From assembly GCA_026985785.1 (NCBI GenBank), contig JALSPT010000247.1, forward strand, positions 1 to 24,871: DNA of 24,871 bases, read 5' to 3'. The DNA is from Anaerolineales bacterium (GTDB lineage: Bacteria; Chloroflexota; Anaerolineae; Anaerolineales; DRMV01). Numbering within the stretch: the first letter of the stretch is position 1; each line of letters opens with the position of its first letter. Shown here piece after piece: positions 7,031 through 14,104 of this stretch. A program made the position numbers and the translations under genes. The notes beneath the pieces are model-generated. The model was not told the origin of the DNA and ran no database searches. It saw only the letters and a list, made by a program, of their open reading frames with translations.

Positions 7031-8779
7031 CTATCCGCTTGGCGGCGTTGCAGCCCGTAAGGCGGCACGGACGGCTTCCGCCGAGGGCAGGCGCAGCACC
7101 TGCTCGGCCAGCGCCTGGGCATCGGCATAGCGCCAGGCGCGCAGGCGGGCTTTGACTGCTGGGATGGACAGCGCGGCCATGCTGAGTTCATCCACCCCCA
7201 GCCCAAGCAGCAGCGGCGCGGCCAACGGCTCACCAGCCAATTCGCCGCACACACCCACCCAGATGCCCGCGGCGTGCGCCCCCACTACCACCTGTTGGAT
7301 GAGGCGCAGCACCGCCGGATGAAAAGCGTCGGCCAGCGCGCCGACCTGCGGGTGAGTGCGATCGGCGGCCAAGGTGTATTGCGACAGGTCATTGGTGCCA
7401 ATGCTGAAGAAATCCACCTCGGCGGCCAGGACGTCGGCCAGCAACGCCGCGGCGGGCACTTCGACCATGATGCCAACCTCCACCCCCTGGGCATGGGCGA
7501 TGCCCTCGGCGGCTAATCTCTCTTGGACGGCTTGGAGGTGGGCTTTGGCCGCCTGCACTTCTTCCAGCGTGGCCACCATGGGGAACATGATCTTCACCAC
7601 GCCTTCCGTGCCCGCCCCGGCGCGCAGTATCGCCCGCAACTGCGTGCGGAACAGGTCGGGTTGTGCCAACGCCAACCGGATGCCGCGCTGACCGAGGAAG
7701 GGATTGGCTTCGGCAGGCAAATCCAGGTAGGGCAAGGCTTTGTCGCCGCCGATGTCCACGGTGCGGAAGATCACCGGGCGGCCTTCCATCGCTCGGATGT
7801 AAGCCGAATAAGCGGCGATTTGCTCCTCTTCATCAGGCGGCGTGTGGCGCTCCATGTAAAGGAATTCGGTACGCAGCAGGCCCACCCCTTCGGCGCCCAA
7901 CGCCACGGCGCGGCGCGTTTCTTCCTCTCCGCCGCCTCCCAGGTTGGCGCCCACGCTCACCCGTCGCCCGTCGGGGGTGATGGCCGACTGCACGGCGGCG
8001 GCGCGTAGCGTGTCCTCCGCTGCGGCTTCGGAAGCGGCCTTGCGGCGGTAAGCGGCGATGGTGGCTTCGTCGGGGCGCAGGATCACCTCCCCCGTGTGGC
8101 CGTCGAGGATGAGGGTGTCGCCCGTATGCACAGCCTGGAGGAACGCTTCCGGCAGGCCAACCACCGCGGGCAGCCCCAGGCCGCGCGCCAGGATAGCAAC
8201 ATGGGAAGTGCGGCTGCCCTGCACAGTGCAGAAACCACGCACCAAGTCTTTGGGCAGCAGGATGGTCTGCGAGGGGGTGAGTTCGCGAGCCACGATGATG
8301 GCGGGCTCGTCGGGCAGGGGGAGGTCATTGCTCTGGCCGCTGAGATGGCGCGCCACCCGCTGGCCGACATCATGCAAATCTACCGCCCGGGCGCTGAAAA
8401 CGGGATCGTCAAGCGCCTCCAGCATGGCGGCTTGGGCTTCGATGGCCTGCTGCCACGCGGTGAGCAGCGGTTGCCCCTGCTGCACGGCCTGCTCGACCTG
8501 GCCAAGCAGCGTGGGGTCGTCAAGGAACAATAAGTGAGCCTCGAAGATGGCCGCCTGCTCATCCCCCACCTGCTGGCGGGCATGGGCTAACAGATGGTGG
8601 ATCTCCTCACGAGCAGCATCCAACGCCTGATGCAGGCGGGCCATCGCCTCCTCGGGCGTGGCGTCGGCCTGGGTAGTGGGCACGGAGGGCGCTTGTTGGG
8701 GCAGGAAGAGGAACGCGGGGGCAATTGCAACCCCCGCGGCAGCCGGTGTACCCTGAAAACGCCGGGGGACGCTGTTCAT
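7031..8779 (-). CDS. ptsI: PTS enzyme I (PEP-protein phosphotransferase)
   Basis: A 582-aa cytosolic protein that takes phosphate from PEP and passes it to HPr. The phospho-histidine is His193 in GSRTSHVAILARGLGLPAVVG. The PEP-binding TIM-barrel half shows GVGLLRTEFLYM, RTVDIGGDK, NPFLGQRGIRL, MVEVPAAALLAD, FFSIGTNDLSQYTLA, and the catalytic Cys511 in GVCGELAGEP. Full length, no truncation. Start at ATG 8779 has GAGGAGG upstream and overlaps the stop of the SorC regulator gene by four bases. As the last gene of the glycerol operon, with only HPr and DhaM as partners in the window, it probably feeds the dihydroxyacetone kinase; a general PTS role cannot be excluded. Confidence 0.96.
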   Translation of the reverse strand: MNSVPRRFQGTPAAAGVAIAPAFLFLPQQAPSVPTTQADATPEEAMARLHQALDAAREEIHHLLAHARQQVGDEQAAIFEAHLLFLDDPTLLGQVEQAVQQGQPLLTAWQQAIEAQAAMLEALDDPVFSARAVDLHDVGQRVARHLSGQSNDLPLPDEPAIIVARELTPSQTILLPKDLVRGFCTVQGSRTSHVAILARGLGLPAVVGLPEAFLQAVHTGDTLILDGHTGEVILRPDEATIAAYRRKAASEAAAEDTLRAAAVQSAITPDGRRVSVGANLGGGGEEETRRAVALGAEGVGLLRTEFLYMERHTPPDEEEQIAAYSAYIRAMEGRPVIFRTVDIGGDKALPYLDLPAEANPFLGQRGIRLALAQPDLFRTQLRAILRAGAGTEGVVKIMFPMVATLEEVQAAKAHLQAVQERLAAEGIAHAQGVEVGIMVEVPAAALLADVLAAEVDFFSIGTNDLSQYTLAADRTHPQVGALADAFHPAVLRLIQQVVVGAHAAGIWVGVCGELAGEPLAAPLLLGLGVDELSMAALSIPAVKARLRAWRYADAQALAEQVLRLPSAEAVRAALRAATPPSG

Positions 8780-9792
8780 TGGACATCCTCCTCAGGAGGC
8801 TGTGTGTCTTGGACGATGGGCTCGGTGCACGTTTCTGCATCCAGTGCCAGCACTTGCTCCGCGGCCTCGCTGTCGGTGACCAGGTAATCGATCACCCCAC
8901 TGCGCAGCGCGCCGAGGATGGCGGCGGCCTTGCGTTTTCCACCCGCGACGCCCATCACCGTGGGGATGCGGTACAGGGCTTCCCAGGAAACACCGATCAG
9001 TCGCCGGTGCAGTTCCAGATCCAGCAGGTGACCGTGGATGTCGTAGTAGTAACCGCAGACGTCGCCCACGCCGCCCAGGGCGGCGATGGCCCGCAAGTCG
9101 TCCTCGGAGAGCATGCGTGCGTTGAACAGGCTGGAGAGGGTGGGCGGCCAGATTGCTCCGATGCCCACCAAGGCAATATCGGCTTGCTCTGCCAGGGCAA
9201 TGGCTTCGCTGACCGCCGGGGTTTCCACGATGGCTTGCCGGGCTTCAGGCGTCGCGGCCAGCAAAGGGGCGGGCAGGTACTGATAACGCCCGGAGAGGAT
9301 TTGCGCCAGCCAGCGAGTGAGGTCGGGGCCGTCGATCAGGGGGTTGACCGAGCCGACCGTGCCCATCAGTTGCACCACCGTCATTCCCTGTTGCCGGGCA
9401 GAGCGCAGCGCACTGACCACCTGGTACACACCGGTGCTCCAGGCGATGCCGAGCACTTTTTTGCCTTCCAGCAGGGTGGTCAGACGCCCGGCGGCCAGGA
9501 TGCCCAGGCTTTGCACCAGTTGCATATAGCCCAGGCCGCCGCGATCCATCACCAAGGCTTCTTTGAGAGGGAAGCGGCGCTCGAGTTCCTCCTGCAATTC
9601 GGCTACCCGGCTCCACACACCGTGAATACGGATCTCCACAATGCCCAGTTCTCGCGCCTCGTTGAGCCAACGCGAAATTTGCGGACGCGAGACGCCCATC
9701 TGCTCGGCGATTTCGGCCTGGGTTTTGTTTTGCTCGTAATAGAGCCGGGCGACCCGGGCAAGTTTGAGGTGGTACGCGTCGGTGGTGGGCAT
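8776..9792 (-). CDS. SorC-family sugar-phosphate-responsive transcriptional regulator
   Basis: A 338-aa protein with an N-terminal winged helix-turn-helix, about residues 11-55 (KTQAEIAEQMGVSRPQISRWL), then a SorC-type effector domain about 65-320, containing LGIAWSTGVYQVVSAL, VVQLMGTVGSV, IALVGIGAIWPP and the motif VMGVAGGKRKAAAILGALR. Family members (CggR, DeoR of Bacillus, LsrR) sense phosphorylated sugars. In this operon DHAP or glycerol-3-phosphate would be a sensible ligand, but that is inference. It lies between ptsH (7 bp) and ptsI (4-bp overlap). The palindrome near the glpF promoter is a candidate operator. Confidence 0.9.
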   Translation of the reverse strand: MPTTDAYHLKLARVARLYYEQNKTQAEIAEQMGVSRPQISRWLNEARELGIVEIRIHGVWSRVAELQEELERRFPLKEALVMDRGGLGYMQLVQSLGILAAGRLTTLLEGKKVLGIAWSTGVYQVVSALRSARQQGMTVVQLMGTVGSVNPLIDGPDLTRWLAQILSGRYQYLPAPLLAATPEARQAIVETPAVSEAIALAEQADIALVGIGAIWPPTLSSLFNARMLSEDDLRAIAALGGVGDVCGYYYDIHGHLLDLELHRRLIGVSWEALYRIPTVMGVAGGKRKAAAILGALRSGVIDYLVTDSEAAEQVLALDAETCTEPIVQDTQPPEEDVQ

Positions 9793-9799
9793 GGCAGGT

Positions 9800-10090
9800 T
9801 CAGTTTTCGCCGAAGTTATCCTTGATGAGGGTTCTCAAGGCTTCCAGGGCTTCGGCAGCGTCGTCGCCCTGGGCGGTGATTTCAATTTCGTGCCCCTGGG
9901 ACACACCAATCCCCATCACACCAAGGATGCTCTTGGCATCCACGAAAGGGGTATCGCGGGTGATGTTGCGCACACGGATGTCGGCCTGGAATTTAGCGGC
10001 GGTTTGGACGAAGAGCGCCGCGGGGCGGGCGTGCAGCCCGACAGGGTTGGTGACGGCAATGATCAGGGAAAGGGGAGAGGGTGCATTCAT
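9800..10090 (-). CDS. ptsH: HPr phosphocarrier protein
   Basis: A 96-aa HPr, slightly long at the N-terminus. The phosphoryl-accepting His20 lies in NPVGLHARPAALFV. The region corresponding to regulatory Ser46 is present as DAKSILGVMGIGV (Ser54), so phosphorylation by an HPr kinase is possible, though no hprK is in the window. It carries phosphate from EI to DhaM. The ATG lies one base after the dhaM stop; with almost no ribosome site of its own it is probably translated by coupling. Confidence 0.95.
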   Translation of the reverse strand: MNAPSPLSLIIAVTNPVGLHARPAALFVQTAAKFQADIRVRNITRDTPFVDAKSILGVMGIGVSQGHEIEITAQGDDAAEALEALRTLIKDNFGEN

Positions 10091-10091
10091 T

Positions 10092-10487
10092 TCACAAAAT
10101 CTTTTTCATTTGGCGGGCGGCTTCTGCAGCCTTATGGACTTCTTCCAGGCTGCGGTCGAGGGAAGATTCGACGGCAGCGACGATCGCGCCTTCGACCAGC
10201 GGGGCATCACTCAGGCGCACCCGAGATTGTTGTTCCTGGGGGAGCATTTCGACGGCCATCTGGGTGCTCATGACGGCGCTTCCCAGATCGATTAACACCA
10301 AAACGCCATCAGGGGTGTAGGCCTGTTGCAGCGCGGTCAGGATGCGCTCGGCGTTGGTGCCGAGGGTGTGGTCATCCACCCCGCCAGCGGCGGCAATGGG
10401 CACCCGTCCCTGGCTCATTTGCTCGGCCATTTCCTTCACACCTTCGGCCACTTTGGCACTATGAGATACGATGACGATTCCGATCAT
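10092..10487 (-). CDS. dhaM: Dihydroxyacetone kinase phosphotransfer subunit DhaM (EIIA-like domain only)
   Basis: A 131-aa protein of the mannose-EIIA-like fold. It starts MIGIVIVSHSAKVAEGV, with phospho-histidine His9, followed by AAAGGVDD and the helix/strand block VLVLIDLGSAVMS. It rephosphorylates the ADP held by DhaL. In E. coli DhaM is a fusion of this domain with HPr and an EI fragment; here it stands alone, with separate HPr and EI genes just downstream. The ATG at 10487 overlaps the methyltransferase stop by four bases. Confidence 0.94.
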   Translation of the reverse strand: MIGIVIVSHSAKVAEGVKEMAEQMSQGRVPIAAAGGVDDHTLGTNAERILTALQQAYTPDGVLVLIDLGSAVMSTQMAVEMLPQEQQSRVRLSDAPLVEGAIVAAVESSLDRSLEEVHKAAEAARQMKKIL

Positions 10488-11122
10488 GGTGCGGCTCCTT
10501 GGGTTTGGCACTGCGGACAAGAGGAGACCTCGTGGATGGCTTCTTCCCAATCGTCCTCGGGGTGTGGGGGTGCTTTGAACCCCACCGCGCCGCAGGCGCA
10601 AGCATACCATCCCGGCGGCACGCGGTCAACCGGTTGGCGTGGTGCAAGCAGGTCGATTTCTTCCACTCCGCTTTTCCAGCGGGCGTTGGTGAATAGGCGG
10701 CGGGCACCCACGGCTTGCAATTTGTGGAAAAATAAGCCGAAGTGCTGGCAATGGCGCATCAGCAGTACCCCCACGGTGGCATCGGCGGGGAAGGGAAAGT
10801 CGATGGCGTTGGCGCAGATGACGTGCAGGTTGCGGGGAAGGTTGGCGCCGTGGCGGGTGAGAAAATCGGCAACCAGTGGAGGGTACACCTCCACGGCATA
10901 CACCCGTTGCACCTGCTTTGCTGCTGCCAGGGCAAAGCGGAAATCACCAGCGCCAATATCCAGCACGATGTCCTCGGGCTGCAAACGCGTCAACACGAAG
11001 TCGTACACGGCCTGCTCATAAGGGGCGAACCACGATTCCCAGCCGCGCAGGTCGTGTTTGTCGGCAAAGTCGGCTGCTTTGTCGTCATAAAGAAACTGAG
11101 GCGCGAGGTTTTCCCAAATCAT
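10484..11122 (-). CDS. Class I SAM-dependent methyltransferase with C-terminal four-Cys (zinc-ribbon-like) tail
   Basis: A 212-aa protein. Residues about 50-120 form a Rossmann methyltransferase core: IVLDIGAGDFRFALAAA (motif I), acidic residue Glu78 at the end of strand 2 (VYAVEVYPP), and NAIDFPF (motif III region). The C-terminus has CACG (Cys175, Cys177) and CPQC (Cys202, Cys205), a plausible zinc site. I do not recognise the substrate. It sits inside the glycerol operon and is locked to both neighbours by 4-base overlaps (72-aa membrane protein upstream, dhaM downstream). It could modify a protein of the pathway or be a passenger. Start at ATG 11122 comes from the overlap and the absence of domain content upstream. 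Confidence 0.8.
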   Translation of the reverse strand: MIWENLAPQFLYDDKAADFADKHDLRGWESWFAPYEQAVYDFVLTRLQPEDIVLDIGAGDFRFALAAAKQVQRVYAVEVYPPLVADFLTRHGANLPRNLHVICANAIDFPFPADATVGVLLMRHCQHFGLFFHKLQAVGARRLFTNARWKSGVEEIDLLAPRQPVDRVPPGWYACACGAVGFKAPPHPEDDWEEAIHEVSSCPQCQTQGAAP

Positions 11123-11337
11123 CGGCGGCGCAACCAACGGCTGAGGGTGTAGAAGAAAGCGGCAATCAGCCACGTGCCGCCGATGAGCACGACGGCCAGG
11201 CGCAGGTTTTCGCGCCAGTCGGCATTCGGCGGCGCGGCCATCCACACCAGCACAATGAGTAAGGCGCTGATGGCCAGCATGACGATGAGGCCAACGCGAG
11301 GGCTGATCCAACGTCCGTGGTCGGGAGAAGAAGGCAC
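11119..11337 (-). CDS. 72-aa two-helix membrane protein, unknown function
   Basis: A short protein with two predicted helices, about residues 15-34 (VGLIVMLAISALLIVLVWMA) and 46-65 (LRLAVVLIGGTWLIAAFFY), and a basic tail, LSRWLRRR. The start is GTG at 11337, supported by GGAG five bases upstream. It begins 13 bp after the sdhD-like gene and overlaps the methyltransferase gene by four bases. Its place directly after the two cytochrome b anchors makes an accessory membrane subunit of that complex conceivable, but nothing in the sequence proves it. Confidence 0.75.
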   Translation of the reverse strand: MPSSPDHGRWISPRVGLIVMLAISALLIVLVWMAAPPNADWRENLRLAVVLIGGTWLIAAFFYTLSRWLRRR

Positions 11338-11350
11338 AAGAACTCCTTGG

Positions 11351-11677
11351 TCAGAGGGTAGTGAACAGCCACAGGCCGTAAGCGCAGATCAGCACGCCAA
11401 GCACGGTCAGCCCCAGCGTGACGCGCCGGGCTGCTGCAGTGGTGAGGTTGAGGTCGAGCAGGATGCCCCGCACTCCCGCCAGGGCGTGGTAGGTGACGGT
11501 CAGCAGGAAGAGCGTCTCCAGCACGCGAACCCACGGTTGGGCGAGATAGGCCACGATGTCTTCGTAAGTGAGCAAACCGCCGGCGGCAAAATGGTTCACC
11601 GTGAGGTGCAGCGCCAGCAGGAAGACCAGCAAGAGGCCGCTGAAGGCCTGCCAGAGCCATTGGGTTTTAGGGCGCAT
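11351..11677 (-). CDS. Succinate dehydrogenase-type cytochrome b anchor subunit (SdhD-like)
   Basis: A 108-aa protein with three membrane helices, about residues 9-28, 52-73 and 85-106. The helix-2 motif YHALAGVRGILLD matches the SdhD pattern in which His64 is the heme b ligand and Asp75 lies 11 residues later (E. coli His71/Asp82). The next residue, Tyr83 in E. coli and important for ubiquinone, is Leu76 here. Two further His in helix 1 (His24, His29) could serve a second heme. It follows the SdhC-like gene by 23 bp with a GGAGGA ribosome site. No SdhA gene is near; the operon partner is GlpA (see findings). Confidence 0.85.
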   Translation of the reverse strand: MRPKTQWLWQAFSGLLLVFLLALHLTVNHFAAGGLLTYEDIVAYLAQPWVRVLETLFLLTVTYHALAGVRGILLDLNLTTAAARRVTLGLTVLGVLICAYGLWLFTTL

Positions 11678-11700
11678 GTTTGTCCTCCGAACGGCGCGTG

Positions 11701-12102
11701 TTAGAACATGGCAAGGGCTGCAAGGGCAGTAAGTCCGGCGGCCAGAACGAAGGCCACCCAAAAGAGAGCCTTGTGGGCGCGCACGCCCACGCCAAAGCCC
11801 ATCAGCACCAGACGGATGCCATTGAGGGCGTGAAAAGCAATGGTGGCGATCAGGCCCACTTCCAGGGCCACGATGAGGGGGCTGTCCATGAAAGCGAGCA
11901 TGGCCTGATACGCCTGCGGCCCGCGCGCCAAGGCGCTGAGCACGGCCAGGTGCAGAAAGAGATAAAACACCAGCACCAGGCCGGTCAGGCGGTGGAGCAA
12001 GAACGCCCACCCACCAACGCCCCGTTTGGAGAACGCCAACCATTCTTTGGCCTGGGGCGCGGGCAGACGGGGGGCAGGGCGGCGGTATTCTTCGGCGTTC
12101 AT
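11701..12102 (-). CDS. Succinate dehydrogenase-type cytochrome b subunit (SdhC-like)
   Basis: A 133-aa protein with three membrane helices. It has the SdhC hallmark LLHRLTG (His37-Arg38, quinone-site region) and FHALNGIR in helix 2, where His91 corresponds to the E. coli heme ligand His84. His51 (FLHLAV) is on the opposite end of helix 1 and could bind a second heme. It is translated from an ATG overlapping the sdhB-like stop by four bases, with GGAGG upstream. With the SdhD-like subunit it should form the quinone- and heme-binding membrane part of a complex II-type enzyme. Confidence 0.88.
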   Translation of the reverse strand: MNAEEYRRPAPRLPAPQAKEWLAFSKRGVGGWAFLLHRLTGLVLVFYLFLHLAVLSALARGPQAYQAMLAFMDSPLIVALEVGLIATIAFHALNGIRLVLMGFGVGVRAHKALFWVAFVLAAGLTALAALAMF

Positions 12103-12812
12103 CGTTTCCCTCCACTGCGAGAGGTGCCGGTGAGCAATTCACGACGCAGGAACATGATCAACCCGCCCGGGTCGACATCGTTGGGGCAGACCTCGCTGCA
12201 TTCCATCGCCGCGTGACAACGCCAGCAGCCTTCCTCGGTATCCACCATCGCCAGCACGGTGGGCACATCCTGGCCGCGCGGCTCTTGCACCACCCGCGCC
12301 GCGGCGGCCAGCGCCGCCGGTCCCAGATAATCCGGGTCGCTCCCCACCACCGGGCAGGCCGAGAGGCACAGACCGCATTCCAGGCAGTTCTCGAAGCGGG
12401 TGTAAGCGCCCACTTCCTCCGGTGGCTGGCTGTGGGGCAGATACTCGCTCTCGCGAATGTAGGGCATACCCACCGGTTCATATTTTTCAAAGAAAGGCGT
12501 CATGTCCACCACCAGGTCGCTGATGAGGGGCTGATGACGCAGCGGTTCGATGACCACGGTGTCGGTCTTCAAATCGGCCACTCGGGTGACACAGGCCAGC
12601 ACCTCTTTGCCGTTCACCAACATGCCGCAGGTGCCGCACGAGCCGTGATGGCAGGAGTGGCGATAGGTCAGCGTCGGGTCGTCCAAACGCAGGTGTTCGA
12701 GGACGTCCAGCACGGTAGTGTGTGGCTCGATGCTGACGCGATAGGTGTCATAGCGCGGCGGGTCGATGGCGCCGGGCTTGTAGCGGTAGATCTTGAAAGT
12801 CACCTCGGCCAT
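12099..12812 (-). CDS. Complex II-type iron-sulfur subunit (SdhB/FrdB family)
   Basis: A 237-aa protein with all three cluster sites. [2Fe-2S]: Cys54, 59, 62, 74 (SCHHGSCGTCG...LAC). [4Fe-4S]: Cys143, 146, 149 (CLECGLC) plus Cys209. [3Fe-4S]: Cys153, Cys199 and Cys205 (CHAAMEC). His200, equal to quinone-site His207 of E. coli, is kept. The loop between the first cysteines is HHGS rather than the usual Arg-x-Gly-Val/Ile, and there is an extra Cys196. By family the protein passes electrons from a flavoprotein to the heme/quinone anchor. The flavoprotein gene in the SdhA position is glpA, which ends one base before this start; GGAGG precedes the ATG. Confidence 0.9.
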   Translation of the reverse strand: MAEVTFKIYRYKPGAIDPPRYDTYRVSIEPHTTVLDVLEHLRLDDPTLTYRHSCHHGSCGTCGMLVNGKEVLACVTRVADLKTDTVVIEPLRHQPLISDLVVDMTPFFEKYEPVGMPYIRESEYLPHSQPPEEVGAYTRFENCLECGLCLSACPVVGSDPDYLGPAALAAAARVVQEPRGQDVPTVLAMVDTEEGCWRCHAAMECSEVCPNDVDPGGLIMFLRRELLTGTSRSGGKR

Positions 12813-12813
12813 C

Positions 12814-13986
12814 TCACGCCCTCCGTCGGTAATAAGCGGTATGGGGCAGGAGCACGACTTCTCGCGTGCGGCAGGGCGCATCCAACCCCAGTTTTTTGAC
12901 TACGACGTTGGCGGTCACCTCGGCCATGCCGCGGGCGGTGGTGGCTTTGCCGCCTGCGATGGTGACGAAGCCTTCCACGCCGTCGCGTTCGGCGTGGTCG
13001 AAGCATTTGAAAGTGCGGCTGAGTTCGCGCCCCGTCTGCGCTCCACCGGAGCCGATGAGCGGACGCGCCGCCGCCCACGCGGCTCGCAGTTTGGCCTCGC
13101 GGATGGCGGGAACCAGTTGCGCGCCGTATTCGTACATCAGGTCGATGTGCTCGGCTTTCATTTCCAGCCGGTCGGGATCTTCCACCACCCACGAACTGGT
13201 GCCGATGACCGAGAGGGTGCGCTGAGGGACGATGATATCGCCGTCACCGGAGCGATGCATGCGGTTGAGCACCATGTTGTTCCAGCGGCCATACACGGCC
13301 ACCAGCACACCGGGCGAAGGTTGCAGGGGCACGTCAACGCCCGCCAAAGCGGCAATTTTACCAGCCCAGGCGCCGCCCGCGTTGACCACGATGTCGGCGC
13401 CAATGGTGTAGGTTTGTTCGGTTACATGGTCGCGCACCCGCACGCCGGTGACGGTGCGCCCTTGCATCAGGATTTCTTCCACCTCGGTGTAGGTGAGGAT
13501 GCGTGCTCCGTGGCTCTGCGCCGTAGCAAGAAAACGCAGCGGCAGCCGCATGGCGTCCATCGTGCCGTCGGGCACCTCGACGGCGGCTTTCACGGCAGGG
13601 TTGAGGTTGGGTTCCCGCGCCAGGGCTTCCTGCGGCGTGATTTCTTTGTAAGGAATGCCGCAGGTCTCCAGCCCCTCGAGGAAGGCCGGACGGTAGGCCA
13701 TATCTTCGTCGGTGATGGCGACGAACAGGCCGTTGTTGAGTTCGAACGAGCCGGGGGCGATGCGGCGCAGGATCATGTTCTCTTCGATGCATTCTTTGGC
13801 GGATTCCTGATCCTTGACGGCATAGCGTGCGCCGCTGTGCAGCAAGCCGTGGTGGCGTCCGGTGGTGCCGGAGGTGACTTCGCCGCGCTCGACCACGGTG
13901 ACCCGCAGGCCGCGCAGTGCCAGGTCGTGGGCTACGGCGGCACCGGTGGCACCGCCACCGATGACAACCACATGGGGAGGGTTCAT
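12814..13986 (-). CDS. glpA: Glycerol-3-phosphate dehydrogenase, FAD subunit (short GlpA)
   Basis: A 390-aa flavoprotein of the DAO fold that oxidises sn-glycerol-3-phosphate to DHAP. It starts HVVVIGGGATGAAVAHDLA (FAD Rossmann motif) and has GLLHSGARYAVKD, ECIEEN, NNGLFVAI, VPDGTMD, VVNAGGAWAG, and the C-terminal AERDGVEGFVTIAGGKATT. The similarity to E. coli GlpA runs through all of these blocks. E. coli GlpA is about 540 aa with a C-terminal Cys-containing extension; this protein stops before it. No GlpB or GlpC follows. Instead SdhB-, SdhC- and SdhD-like genes do, one base away. A good ribosome site (GGAGG) precedes the ATG. It could also be a stand-alone dehydrogenase or oxidase; the operon argues for a complex. 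Confidence 0.92.
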   Translation of the reverse strand: MNPPHVVVIGGGATGAAVAHDLALRGLRVTVVERGEVTSGTTGRHHGLLHSGARYAVKDQESAKECIEENMILRRIAPGSFELNNGLFVAITDEDMAYRPAFLEGLETCGIPYKEITPQEALAREPNLNPAVKAAVEVPDGTMDAMRLPLRFLATAQSHGARILTYTEVEEILMQGRTVTGVRVRDHVTEQTYTIGADIVVNAGGAWAGKIAALAGVDVPLQPSPGVLVAVYGRWNNMVLNRMHRSGDGDIIVPQRTLSVIGTSSWVVEDPDRLEMKAEHIDLMYEYGAQLVPAIREAKLRAAWAAARPLIGSGGAQTGRELSRTFKCFDHAERDGVEGFVTIAGGKATTARGMAEVTANVVVKKLGLDAPCRTREVVLLPHTAYYRRRA

Positions 13987-14016
13987 AAAGGCCTCCAGAC
14001 AGCGTGGGAGCGAGAG

Positions 14017-14092
14017 TTCCCGTCGGGAAAGGGGGCGAAGGGCAGGAGCCTCCCTCCCGCCCTTCGCCCGGTCGTGTCATGGTGCGGGAGGG
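14017..14092 (-). promoter_or_regulatory. Structured spacer between glpK and glpA (competing hairpins)
   Basis: The 118-bp gap contains an 11-bp perfect inverted repeat, GGGCGAAGGGC at 14033-14043 with GCCCTTCGCCC at 14059-14069. CCCTCCCG at 14052-14059, in its loop, can also pair with CGGGAGGG at 14085-14092. A small hairpin, TTCCC (14017-14021) with GGGAA (14025-14029), lies nearer glpA. No T-run follows, so an RNA-stability or attenuation element is likelier than a simple terminator. Confidence 0.5.
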
Positions 14093-14104
14093 CTACCCCG
14101 ACGC

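Noticed and set aside
11351..12812. An ordinary succinate dehydrogenase operon missing sdhA by truncation
   Set aside because: There is no remnant of SdhA. The glpA stop and the sdhB-like start are one base apart, and the group is inside a glycerol operon. It stays as the main alternative if sdhA lies elsewhere.
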